Shown here: piece after piece, positions 25,600 through 33,850 of the stretch | Position numbering within the stretch: the first letter of the stretch is position 1 | Layout of the letters: each line of letters opens with the position of its first letter | From: Sphingomonadales bacterium | Lineage (GTDB): Bacteria; Pseudomonadota; Alphaproteobacteria; Sphingomonadales; Sphingomonadaceae | NCBI GenBank assembly: GCA_018971065.1 | Contig: JAGWVC010000036.1 | Span: 1-35,778, forward strand | Direction of reading: 5' to 3' | Length of the DNA stretch: 35,778 nucleotides | The notes under the pieces: generated by a model | What the model saw: the letters and a program-made list of their open reading frames with translations, nothing else | Told to the model about the DNA's origin: nothing | The model's database searches: none | Made by a program: the position numbers and the translations under genes

Positions 25600-28176
25600 A
25601 TGATTCGATTTACTTCCAGCGCTCTGGCACTCGCGTGCGCGCTCTTCGCGGCCGACATGGCGTCTGCCGCCACCGCTGGCGCTGCCCCGGACGCCGCGCC
25701 CGCCGCCGATGCGGCCGCCGGTTCGATCGACGAGGCGTCCACCATCGTCGTCACCGCCAAGCCGACCCGTTCGGCCACCGCCATCCCGGCGGCGGAAATC
25801 CAGAAGATCCTGCCCGGCATCTCGCCGCTGAAGGCGATCCAGACGCTGCCCGGCGTGCTGTACATCACCGCCGACCCGTGGGGCTATAACGAGCAGAACG
25901 CCCAGATCTTCATCCACGGCTTCGCCGGCAACCAGCTTGGCTACACGATGGACGGCCTGCCGCTGGGTGACCAGAGCTATGGCAACTACAACGGCCTGTC
26001 GCCGCAGCGCGCGGTGATTTCCGAGAACGTCGCCCGCGTCGTCGTCGCCACCGGCGCCGGTGATCTGGCTACCGCATCGAACAGCAACCTTGGCGGCACG
26101 GTCGAGACCTACTCGTCCGATCCGCTGGCCAAGGCCGGCATCCAGCTTGCGCAGACCTTCGGCAGCTACAGCACCTCGCGCACGTTCGTCCGTGTCGATA
26201 GCGGCGCTTTCGGCCCCGGCGGGGAGAATTCGGCCTATGTCTCTGCGGCCCGCCAGCACGCCCGCGCGTGGGATTTCAACGGCATCCAGGGCGGCTACCA
26301 GATCAACGCCAAGTTCGTCCACGAGAACACCGCGGGCAAGCTGACGCTGTACTTCGACTACAACGATTTCACCCAGCCGAACGAGGACGCGACCACGTTC
26401 TTCAAGCCCTCGGCCGGCAACACCGCCACCGCGGTGCAGCTCTACACGCCGTATACCAAGCCGTTCTTCTACCCCGATTTCGACGGCTATCGCACCACCT
26501 ACCTCAGCGCGCTGGGCAACTCGCCGGCGGCGCAGGGCGGCAACTACCGGAACTATTATTCGGACGCGCAGCGCACCGACTTCCTCGGCTATGCCCGCTA
26601 TGACGCGCACCTTTCCAGCAAGATCAACTGGTCGAACACCGTCTACTTCCACCATAACGACGGCGCCGGCGTCGTTGCCGGTCCGCTGGGCCAGTCGATC
26701 ACCACCGCCCAGCCCTACCTCGATCCCGCCTATGCCACGCTGCCGTCGAACTGCCGGTTCGGCGCCAATGCCAACGGCGTGCTGCCGGGCGCCTGCACCG
26801 CGCTGACCGCCGCGCAGGCGGCGGCATCGGGCGCGGCGCTGGTCGCGGCGACCGGCGGTTCGGGGCTGATCACCCGTACCACCGAATACCGCATCGATCG
26901 CAAGGGGCTGATCAGCGCGCTGAACATCGACCTGGGCGACCACAAGGTCGAACTGGGCGGCTGGTTCGAGCATAACAGCACCACCCAGTGGCGCCGCTGG
27001 TACGCGGTCGATGCCACCAAGCCCGCCACCAGCACCCCCTATATCCGCCCGCTCGACGCGGCCCAGCCGCTGTTCACCCAGTACCAGGGCGAGGCGCGGA
27101 TCAACGAGTTGCAGCTTCACATCCAGGACACCTGGAAGATGCTGGACCGCCTGACCGTGCAGGCCGGTTTCAAGACCAGCGCGCAGTGGGCCGAGGGCCA
27201 TTTCCCGGTCCAGCCGAAGGCCGGCTCGCTGTCGGGCCTGACCGGCGGCCTGCCCGAGGGCAGGATCAACACGCTGCGCTGGTTCCTGCCGGCGTTCGGC
27301 GCCACGTATGATTTCAACGGGCATGAGCAGGTGTTCTTCAACGTCCAGAAGAACCTGCGCCAGTACGCGGCCTACCTCGCGGGCGGTGGCGGCCCCTGGT
27401 TCACCGGCAGCCAGGCGGCGTTCGATGCCTTTGCCACGCAGGGCAAGCCCGAATCGAGCTGGACCTACGAAGGTGGCCTGCGCACCGCGCGCAGCTTCGG
27501 CGGCGGCATCAGCTTCCAGGGCCAGGTGAACTACTACCACGTCACCTTCAACAACCGCCTGCTGGCGATCTCGACCAACCCGGGCGGCATTGCCGGCGGC
27601 GGCATCACCGGCGGCACCTCGATCCTGGTCAACGTCGGTGATGTGAAGACCGACGGCGTCGATGCGGCGTTCACGCTGCGCTTCGGTCACACGTTCTCGC
27701 TCTACAACGCGCTGTCGTACAACCTCTCGAAGTACGCCAGCGACTATACGTCCACGGCGTCTGGCATCGGCGCCGCCACCGGCACCTGCATCGGCGGCTA
27801 CCTTGTCACTGGCGGCGTGGTGCCGACCTGTGGCAAGCAGTTGCCCGGTGAGCCGAAGTGGATGAACAAGACCGTGGCAACCCTCAGCGTCGGCCCGCTC
27901 GAAGCGCAAGTGATCGGTGACTTTGTCGGCCGCCGCTTTGCCACGTTCAGCAACGATGCCAGCGTGCCGTCGTACTTCCTCACCTCGCTTCGCATCGCCG
28001 CGAAGGTGCCGGAAAACGTGCTGCCGCTGCGCAAGGCCGAAGTGTCGCTGAACGTCACCAACCTCACCGACAAGCAGGGCAAGTCCACGGTGTCGGTCGG
28101 CTCGGCCACGAACAGCTACTCGGCCTATCCGATCGCCCCGCGCCAGTGGTTCCTCACCCTGTCGGCGGCGTACTGA
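25600..28176 (+). CDS. TonB-dependent outer-membrane receptor (2)
   Basis: The 858-residue product has a signal peptide (MIRFTSSALALACALFAADMASA), TonB-box-like region STIVVTAKPTRSATAI, a plug with KAIQTLPGVLYITADPWGYNEQ and IFIHGFAGNQLGYTMDGLPLGDQSYGNYNG, and a barrel ending in FLTLSAAY with an aromatic terminus. The plug phrase is unlike receptor 1, so the substrate probably differs. ATG 25600 follows CGGGGACAACC. The GDPD gene begins two bases after its stop, so the pair is certainly one transcript. The link to a GDPD suggests uptake of glycerophosphodiesters or their products; this is inference. Confidence 0.95.
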   Translation: MIRFTSSALALACALFAADMASAATAGAAPDAAPAADAAAGSIDEASTIVVTAKPTRSATAIPAAEIQKILPGISPLKAIQTLPGVLYITADPWGYNEQNAQIFIHGFAGNQLGYTMDGLPLGDQSYGNYNGLSPQRAVISENVARVVVATGAGDLATASNSNLGGTVETYSSDPLAKAGIQLAQTFGSYSTSRTFVRVDSGAFGPGGENSAYVSAARQHARAWDFNGIQGGYQINAKFVHENTAGKLTLYFDYNDFTQPNEDATTFFKPSAGNTATAVQLYTPYTKPFFYPDFDGYRTTYLSALGNSPAAQGGNYRNYYSDAQRTDFLGYARYDAHLSSKINWSNTVYFHHNDGAGVVAGPLGQSITTAQPYLDPAYATLPSNCRFGANANGVLPGACTALTAAQAAASGAALVAATGGSGLITRTTEYRIDRKGLISALNIDLGDHKVELGGWFEHNSTTQWRRWYAVDATKPATSTPYIRPLDAAQPLFTQYQGEARINELQLHIQDTWKMLDRLTVQAGFKTSAQWAEGHFPVQPKAGSLSGLTGGLPEGRINTLRWFLPAFGATYDFNGHEQVFFNVQKNLRQYAAYLAGGGGPWFTGSQAAFDAFATQGKPESSWTYEGGLRTARSFGGGISFQGQVNYYHVTFNNRLLAISTNPGGIAGGGITGGTSILVNVGDVKTDGVDAAFTLRFGHTFSLYNALSYNLSKYASDYTSTASGIGAATGTCIGGYLVTGGVVPTCGKQLPGEPKWMNKTVATLSVGPLEAQVIGDFVGRRFATFSNDASVPSYFLTSLRIAAKVPENVLPLRKAEVSLNVTNLTDKQGKSTVSVGSATNSYSAYPIAPRQWFLTLSAAY

Positions 28177-28178
28177 CG

Positions 28179-29303
28179 ATGGCCGGCGCGGCAACCCGGC
28201 GTCAGGTGCTGGCCGGAATCGGGGCAGGCATCGGCGCGGGCGTGGGGGCTGCCGCGCTGGCGGGCGGGGCGGCTGCGGCCGCCACCCCGCGCGGCCCGGT
28301 GGAAATATTCGGGCACCGCGGCGCTTCGGCGCTGCGGCCCGAACACACGCTGGCGTCCTATGCCAAGGCGATTGCCGATGGCGCCGACTATATCGAACCG
28401 GACTTGTGCTGCACGAAGGACGGCGTGCTGATCGCCCGGCACGAAAACAACATTGCCGGCACCACCGATGTCGCCAGCCGTGCCGAATTCGCCGCGCGCA
28501 AGACCACGAAAACCGTCGACGGCCAGTCGGTGACCGGCTGGTTCGTCGAGGATTTCACCCTGGCCGAGATGAAGCAGCTTCGCGCGATCGAGCGGCTGCC
28601 GCAGCTTCGCCCGCTGAACGCGGCGATGAACGGCCAGTTCGATATTCCCACATGGCAGGAAATCGTCGATTTCACCGCCGCCGAAGCGGCCACGCGCGGG
28701 CGCCAGATCGGTCTGGTGCCCGAGCTGAAACATTCCACCTACTTTCGTGGCGTCGGCCTGCCGCTCGAGGATCGCTTCCTCGCCAGCCTGTCGCAGCACG
28801 CCTATCTCCAGCGCGCGCCGCTGGAGATCCAGTCGTTCGAGATCGCCAACCTGAAGGTCCTGCGCAGCCGCCTGGGCCACCCGGCCAATACCAGGCTTAT
28901 GCAACTGGTCGAACCGGGCGCGGGCAAGCCCGCCGATGTCGTTCTGGCCGGCAGCGGCCCCAGCTATGCCGAGATGATCACCCCCGCCGGGCTGGCCGAA
29001 GTGGCCCGCTATGCCGACGTTGTCGCCCCGCCCACCCGCGCGATCATCCCGCTGGGGCCTGACGGCAGGCTGGCCGCGCCGACCACGCTGGTGGCCGATG
29101 CGCACAAGGCCGGGCTGCTGGTCCACGTCTGGACCTTCCGGCCCGAGAACCATTTCCTCGCCGCCGATTTCCGCGATGGCAACGGCGATGCCGCGCGCAA
29201 CGAGGCCGGTTCGATCGCCGAAATGCGCGCCTATGTCGCCGCCGGAATCGACGGGTTCTTCAGCGACGATCCCGGCCTTGGCCGCAAGGCGCTGGACGCC
29301 TGA
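28179..29303 (+). CDS. Exported glycerophosphodiester phosphodiesterase
   Basis: The 374-residue product starts with a Tat-type signal (ATRRQVLAGIGAGIGAGVGAA). The mature part has the GDPD motif GHRGASALRPEHTLASY with H46, the metal ligands E73 and D75 in IEPDL, and H88 in ARHE, plus VPELKH. It is the GlpQ-like long form. It hydrolyses glycerophosphodiesters such as glycerophosphocholine to glycerol-3-phosphate and an alcohol. ATG 28179 lies two bases after the receptor stop; a longer in-frame start inside the receptor gene is not needed. The Tat signal suggests periplasmic action. The small cupredoxin-fold gene follows after 62 bp. Confidence 0.95.
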   Translation: MAGAATRRQVLAGIGAGIGAGVGAAALAGGAAAAATPRGPVEIFGHRGASALRPEHTLASYAKAIADGADYIEPDLCCTKDGVLIARHENNIAGTTDVASRAEFAARKTTKTVDGQSVTGWFVEDFTLAEMKQLRAIERLPQLRPLNAAMNGQFDIPTWQEIVDFTAAEAATRGRQIGLVPELKHSTYFRGVGLPLEDRFLASLSQHAYLQRAPLEIQSFEIANLKVLRSRLGHPANTRLMQLVEPGAGKPADVVLAGSGPSYAEMITPAGLAEVARYADVVAPPTRAIIPLGPDGRLAAPTTLVADAHKAGLLVHVWTFRPENHFLAADFRDGNGDAARNEAGSIAEMRAYVAAGIDGFFSDDPGLGRKALDA

Positions 29304-29365
29304 ACCGCTCGCCAGCCTGCCGCCGAACTGCTAGGGCGCGGGACTGCATTTACCGGAGTGAGCCC

Positions 29366-29710
29366 ATGCTGCGCCATACCCTCGTCGCCCTGTCGCTTGC
29401 CGCTGGCGCCGCCGCTTATGCCGACAGCCCCGCGCCGCCGCAGGTGGTCACGCTGACGCTGCAGGATCACCGCTTTGTCCCCGCCGTCATCACCATTCCG
29501 GCCGGGCAACGCGTCAAGATCGACCTGACCAACCGCGATGCCACCGGCGACGATTTCGACAGCGACGATCTCCATGTTGACAAGGACGTGGCGCCGCATG
29601 GCCGCGTCGCGTTCTTCATCGGCCCGCTCAAGCCCGGCACCTATGCGTTCAAGGCCGAGCTGCACGCCGCCACCGCGCAGGGCAAGGTGGTTGTGGTCGA
29701 AAAGCCCTAA
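29366..29710 (+). CDS. Small exported cupredoxin-fold protein
   Basis: The 114-residue product has a signal peptide (LRHTLVALSLAAGAAAYA) and one Cupredoxin_1-type domain: LTLQDHRFVPAVITIPAGQRVKIDLTNRD, DFDSDDLHVDKDVAPHG and PGTYAFKAELH. The pattern matches the EfeO-type cupredoxin group linked to iron or copper handling. There is no cysteine at all, so it cannot hold a classical blue copper site. GGAG lies 8 nt before ATG 29366. It may be cotranscribed with the GDPD gene. Its stop overlaps that of the third TonB receptor by CTAA (29707-29710). Confidence 0.9.
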   Translation: MLRHTLVALSLAAGAAAYADSPAPPQVVTLTLQDHRFVPAVITIPAGQRVKIDLTNRDATGDDFDSDDLHVDKDVAPHGRVAFFIGPLKPGTYAFKAELHAATAQGKVVVVEKP

Positions 29711-31857
29711 AACGCCTGCTCGATCCCCGCGAACACGCCCCGCCGCGCCCCCCATTGCGGCAGGCTGGCGCCCAGTGCGCTGCCGTCGGCCAGCGCATAG
29801 CGCCGGTCCAGCGCGTTGACGATGTCCAGCCGCAGGTCCAGCGGTCGCTGCCGGATCGTCGCCACCCGCCAGACCGCGCTGGCGTTCACCTGCACATAGC
29901 CCGGCAGGTGCGCGCCGTTCGGGTCCCCGCCGGCCAGCGTCCGCCGCAAGCCGCTGCCATAGAGCATGTCGGCCGACAGGCGGATGGCCTGGAAGCGGTA
30001 CGACAGACCGCCCGACATCGTCACCGCCTGCGCGTCCGCCGGGGCAAACCAGTGTCCGGCCGCATAGGCCAGTTGCGCCGGGGTGAACCACACTTGCCCC
30101 GATGTGATGCCGCGCACCCGCGCCCGCGCGATCGCCAGGTTGCCCCAGGCCGAAAGGCGCCCGGCGCTGTAGGTCAGGCTCAATTCCGCGCCGCGCACCC
30201 GCGCTTCGCCGACGTTGAACGTCGCCATCTGCCCGGCCGCGCCGAAAATGCCTTCCTGAATGCCGTCACGCGCCCGGCGCCAATACAGGTCCAGCGCGGC
30301 GCGCAGGTCCCCGGCGTCGTGCTGGACGCCCAGGTCCAGGTAGTCGTCACGCTCGGGCAATGCGGCGTTGCCGGTGGCGGAGGGTAGCCGGGCGGTCGTG
30401 GCGGCCAGGTCCTTTGCCGATTCGCCCACCGTATCGATCGGCGCCGGCAGGACATAGCGGGCATAGCCCAGATGCAACTTGGTCTCGGGCTGCGGCTGCC
30501 ACACCAGGCCGGCGCGCGGGCTGAACCGGGTCAGTTCGCCGGCCGGCCCGACATGATCGATGCGCCCGCCGAGGTTGATCGTCACCCCGCCGCCCGGCCG
30601 CCACTCGTCGCTGACGAACAGGCCGTCCTTGCGTTGCGCCACCCGCGTGGTCTCGGCAAAGTGCAGCACGGCTGACCCCAACTGCACGCCGCTGGCGTCG
30701 ATCGGCAGCGCCGTGGTCTGCGAATTGCCGCGATGGATGTCCGAGACCAGCGTGCCCCCGGCGCGCAGCGTATGCGCTTCGGCCAGTTCGAACACGCTTT
30801 CCACCTGCAAGCCCACCGAATCGACGGTTTCGCGGCTGGTGCGTCCCACGCCGGTGAACAGCAGTTCGCCCACGCCGTCGGCGGCGAGGTTCGCTTCGGA
30901 ATGGCGCAGGAACCCGGCCACCTGAACGGTCAGCCGGTCCGTGCTGTGCTGCACGCTCAGCACGCCATAGCGGTTGCGTTCGCGCCGGTTGGCATCGCGC
31001 GCCTCGCTGGCAAAGCTGCTGGTGCCGTCCACCACCAGCGGCCGCTGGAACGGCACCGGTCCGATGTCGGCACTGCGCGCATCCAGCCCGCGCCGGTTCG
31101 GAATCTGGAAGCGTTCGTCGGAAAACCCCAGGATCAGCGCCACGCGCGTCTGCGCGCCGATCACGTGATCGAGATAGGCCAGCCCCTCGATCTGGCGGGT
31201 GCGGTCGTGCAGCGGATCGGCACTGCCGTCGGGCGCGGGCAGGCCGACGTTATGGCGCAGGTAGCTGCCCGAAACGAAGTAGTTGGTGCTGCCCGACGAG
31301 CCACCATATTCGAAAGCCGGCTCCAGCTCGCCGTGGCTGCCGCCGTACATTTCCGCCTGGCCGCCATCCAGATAGACGCCGTCCTTGGTGGTGACGTTGA
31401 CCACCGCTCCGGTGTTCAGGCCATACTGCGCGGGCAAGGCGCCCGTCACCAGCTCGACATTGGCGGCAATGCGCGGGCTCAGCGATTCGCCCAGGTCGGT
31501 CAGCCCGTCGGGCAGGATCACGTTGTTGATGCGGTACTGCAGCGCGCCCTGCGATTGCCGCACCCGCAACCGGCCCGATCCGTCCTGCGCCACGCCGGGC
31601 GCCTGCAGCAGGATCTGGCTGATCGTGCCGGTTTCCCCGCCGGGGCGGCTTTCCACGGTGTCGTTGCTCAGCGCATAGGACGCCGCGCCGATGCCGGGCA
31701 GGATGTTGGCCCGCGCCGCGTCCAGCCGCCGGGCGTTGATGATGATCTCGGTCACCGGCTTGCCGGGGCCGTCATCGCCATCGGCATCCTGCGCGCAGGC
31801 GGGTGACGCGGCCAGCGCGGCCAGAATCAATCCGGCCCATTGCAATCTGCACTTCAA
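29707..31857 (-). CDS. TonB-dependent outer-membrane receptor (3), bta-linked
   Basis: The product has a signal peptide (LKCRLQWAGLILAALAASPACAQ), TonB-box-like region KPVTEIIINARRLDAARANI, a plug with ISQILLQAPGVAQDGSGRLRVRQSQGALQYRINNVILPDG and VELVTGALPAQYGLNTGAVVNVTTK, and a barrel ending in GIEQAF with a terminal Phe. The start is uncertain. TTG 31857 gives a normal signal peptide, lies 22 bp after the btaB stop and has GGAG 10 nt upstream; ATG 31908 would overlap btaB and has no ribosome site. With TTG it has 716 residues. It is the last gene of a probable btaA-btaB-receptor operon. Confidence 0.92.
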   Translation of the reverse strand: MKCRLQWAGLILAALAASPACAQDADGDDGPGKPVTEIIINARRLDAARANILPGIGAASYALSNDTVESRPGGETGTISQILLQAPGVAQDGSGRLRVRQSQGALQYRINNVILPDGLTDLGESLSPRIAANVELVTGALPAQYGLNTGAVVNVTTKDGVYLDGGQAEMYGGSHGELEPAFEYGGSSGSTNYFVSGSYLRHNVGLPAPDGSADPLHDRTRQIEGLAYLDHVIGAQTRVALILGFSDERFQIPNRRGLDARSADIGPVPFQRPLVVDGTSSFASEARDANRRERNRYGVLSVQHSTDRLTVQVAGFLRHSEANLAADGVGELLFTGVGRTSRETVDSVGLQVESVFELAEAHTLRAGGTLVSDIHRGNSQTTALPIDASGVQLGSAVLHFAETTRVAQRKDGLFVSDEWRPGGGVTINLGGRIDHVGPAGELTRFSPRAGLVWQPQPETKLHLGYARYVLPAPIDTVGESAKDLAATTARLPSATGNAALPERDDYLDLGVQHDAGDLRAALDLYWRRARDGIQEGIFGAAGQMATFNVGEARVRGAELSLTYSAGRLSAWGNLAIARARVRGITSGQVWFTPAQLAYAAGHWFAPADAQAVTMSGGLSYRFQAIRLSADMLYGSGLRRTLAGGDPNGAHLPGYVQVNASAVWRVATIRQRPLDLRLDIVNALDRRYALADGSALGASLPQWGARRGVFAGIEQAF

Positions 31858-31879
31858 GACGGGGGCACTCCGGCGGGAA

Positions 31880-32548
31880 TCAGTCCGTGCGGGCGACAAG
31901 CCTTGCATGGACGGCATAGCCGCGATGGCTGCTCTCCAGGCTGGTGGCAAGCCCGAATTCCGCGCCCAGTTGCGCCAGGCAATCGCCCAGTTCATCGCGC
32001 GGGGTCACATCGAAACGGGCCAGCCAGCCGCGCAGTCCCCGGCGGAACCACAGCGGCAGATGGTCCTGCCCGCCGAAATCGACAATGCGGATCACCCCGC
32101 CCGGTGCCAGCCGCATCGCCGCCTGCCGCAGCGCCGCGCGCCAGTCGGGGATCATCGACAGGGTATAGCTGAACAGGATGCGATCGAACTGGGCCATGCC
32201 GAACAGGTCCTCCGCATCGAACCCGGTGGCATCGGCGCAGCCGGTGAAGATGCGCGCGCCCAGCCGCTCCTGTGCGATCCGCGCCCGGGCGCTGGCCAGC
32301 ATCTGCCGCGAGATGTCGATGCCGAACACCGCCGCGCGCGGATAGCGCCGGGCGATCGCCACCAGGTTGCGCGCGGTGCCGCAGCCCACTTCCAGCACCG
32401 TGCCGTCGCGCGGCACCGCCAGTTCGTGGATCGCGCGGTCGCGGCCCAGCAGGTAGTACTTGCGGGTCAGGTCATAGACGTGGCGCTGGCGCCGATAGAT
32501 CGCATCCATCCGCGCGGCGTGGGCGGCGGGCTCAGTCAGCGCGGACAT
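31880..32548 (-). CDS. btaB: BtaB, betaine lipid (DGTS) N-methyltransferase
   Basis: The 222-residue product is a class I SAM-dependent methyltransferase with motif I VLEVGCGTAR (51-60) and GIDIS (76-80). The N-terminal stretch DAIYRRQRHVYDLTRKYYLLGRDRAI is characteristic of BtaB, which trimethylates diacylglycerylhomoserine to diacylglyceryl-trimethylhomoserine at the membrane. ATG 32548 gives the family N-terminus and overlaps the end of btaA by 17 bp; a longer in-frame start at 32617 lies within btaA. Position directly after btaA supports the call. The pathway makes a phosphorus-free substitute for phosphatidylcholine. Confidence 0.93.
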   Translation of the reverse strand: MSALTEPAAHAARMDAIYRRQRHVYDLTRKYYLLGRDRAIHELAVPRDGTVLEVGCGTARNLVAIARRYPRAAVFGIDISRQMLASARARIAQERLGARIFTGCADATGFDAEDLFGMAQFDRILFSYTLSMIPDWRAALRQAAMRLAPGGVIRIVDFGGQDHLPLWFRRGLRGWLARFDVTPRDELGDCLAQLGAEFGLATSLESSHRGYAVHARLVARTD

Positions 32549-33749
32549 AAAGGTGCGCGCCGCCATAGATCGATGACCGGTCGTCCGCCGTGGCCCGTTG
32601 CGAACGCGCTTCGTCATAGCGCCAGCGCGCCAGAATCGAATCCGCCACCCGGCCGGGCAGCAGCGACGGTTCGGCGGCGGTGCGGAACAGCACCCGCGCG
32701 CCCGGTGCGGCGGTGCGGGTGATCTGCGCCCACAGCGCGTTGAGCTGGCCGTCGTCCATCCAGTCCTGCGCGTCCAGCAGGATGAAGCGGTCGAGGCTGC
32801 CGTCCGGTTCGGCCGCCAGCAGCGCGGTCACGTCGCTGTGGCGCCAGTCGATCCGGCCGGCGCGCTCGCGGACCAGCTCGTAATTCTCGGTAGCGAGGTA
32901 GGGCGGCAGGACATTGCCCTCGCGCACGTCGTAGGCGCGGCCGAAGGCTTGCCGGGCGAAATAGTTTTCCGAAAGCGGGAAATCGCAAGCCAGCTTTTCC
33001 AGCCGCCGGCGCAGCACGTCGGCCATCGAACGATCACCGGCCAGCGCGTCGAATTGCGCGGGCGGAATGCCCAGCCCGAACAGCGATGCCGGCTGGTCGC
33101 ACAGCCAGCGCACGAAGCGCTTGTCGAAGATCGGCGCCATGCGGCTTTCGAACACGGCGCGCTGTTCCTCCAGCGTGCGTGCGGCCAGGATGGCGCGCGG
33201 GTCCACCCGGTACAGCCGCGCCAGCAGGTGCGCGGTGCCGATGAAGTTGCCCAGCAGCCCGCGCCGGTAGATCCCGCGCGCGAAACCGCCGATCCGCCGC
33301 CGCCCGGCCAGATCGCGTCCTTCCCAGTAGCGGCGGCTGGTCTCGTCCAGGTTGGGGGCGATGTACTGCTTGTAGGCCGCCAGATTGTCGCGGGCATCGG
33401 CGTGGGCGAAGAACCGCGCGAACGCCAGTTGGCCGGGCAGGTGCCGCACCGCGGCTACCTTCAGGCGGCCCAGCGCGATATGCGCGGTGTTCAGGTCGGC
33501 GGCGATGATCTCGCCCGGATCGGCCACCAGATAGGACAGCGCGTTGCACCCGCCGCTGGCGATGGTGATGACCCGGCCGCCGGCGGGAATTTCCAGCGCC
33601 GCCATGTCGGCAACCGGATCTTCCCAGATCTGCGCATAGACCAGCCCCTGGAACGCGAACGCGAACGCACGCTCCAGCAGGCGCCCGCTGCGCTCGGCAC
33701 CGGTTTCGCCCAGTGCGGAATTGACGGCTTCACGAACCTTGACTGACAT
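32532..33749 (-). CDS. btaA: BtaA, S-adenosylmethionine:diacylglycerol 3-amino-3-carboxypropyltransferase
   Basis: The 405-residue product belongs to the DUF3419/BtaA family. Marks are FQGLVYAQIWEDPVADMAAL, RVITIASGGCNALSYL (the SAM-binding glycine region, 59-74), AADLNTAHIALGRLK, FFAHADARDN and the C-terminal FILLDAQDWMDD. It moves the aminocarboxypropyl group of SAM to diacylglycerol to give diacylglycerylhomoserine, the first step of betaine lipid synthesis. ATG 33749 follows ACGGGGGTC by 4 nt and begins the conserved N-terminus; a longer open frame upstream is antisense-type sequence inside the glycosyltransferase gene. A PhoB-box-like element lies 50-78 bp upstream, fitting the known phosphate-starvation induction of this pathway. 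Confidence 0.95.
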   Translation of the reverse strand: MSVKVREAVNSALGETGAERSGRLLERAFAFAFQGLVYAQIWEDPVADMAALEIPAGGRVITIASGGCNALSYLVADPGEIIAADLNTAHIALGRLKVAAVRHLPGQLAFARFFAHADARDNLAAYKQYIAPNLDETSRRYWEGRDLAGRRRIGGFARGIYRRGLLGNFIGTAHLLARLYRVDPRAILAARTLEEQRAVFESRMAPIFDKRFVRWLCDQPASLFGLGIPPAQFDALAGDRSMADVLRRRLEKLACDFPLSENYFARQAFGRAYDVREGNVLPPYLATENYELVRERAGRIDWRHSDVTALLAAEPDGSLDRFILLDAQDWMDDGQLNALWAQITRTAAPGARVLFRTAAEPSLLPGRVADSILARWRYDEARSQRATADDRSSIYGGAHLYVRAD

Positions 33750-33798
33750 ATTCGACCCCCGTGTTAGCGGCGGACTAGGCGGCTTGTGCGACGGGACG

Positions 33799-33827
33799 TT
33801 GACGGTTTGGCGACAGCTTCGCGTCAA
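33799..33827 (-). promoter_or_regulatory. PhoB-box-like element upstream of btaA
   Basis: Read on the minus strand, three heptamers start 11 bp apart: TTGACGC (33827-33821), CTGTCGC (33816-33810) and CCGTCAA (33805-33799). CTGTCGC matches the PhoB half-site CTGTCAT/C at 6 of 7 positions and CCGTCAA at 5 of 7, with a 4-bp spacer as required. The site ends 50 bp before the btaA start, in the 101-bp gap after the glycosyltransferase gene. Confidence 0.5.
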
Positions 33828-33850
33828 TGCGCCGGGATCGTGCGATCGAC

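Noticed and set aside
21871..28194. Long minus-strand frames opposite TonB receptors 1 and 2
   Set aside because: The plus strand encodes complete receptors with signal peptides; the minus frames have no recognisable domain.
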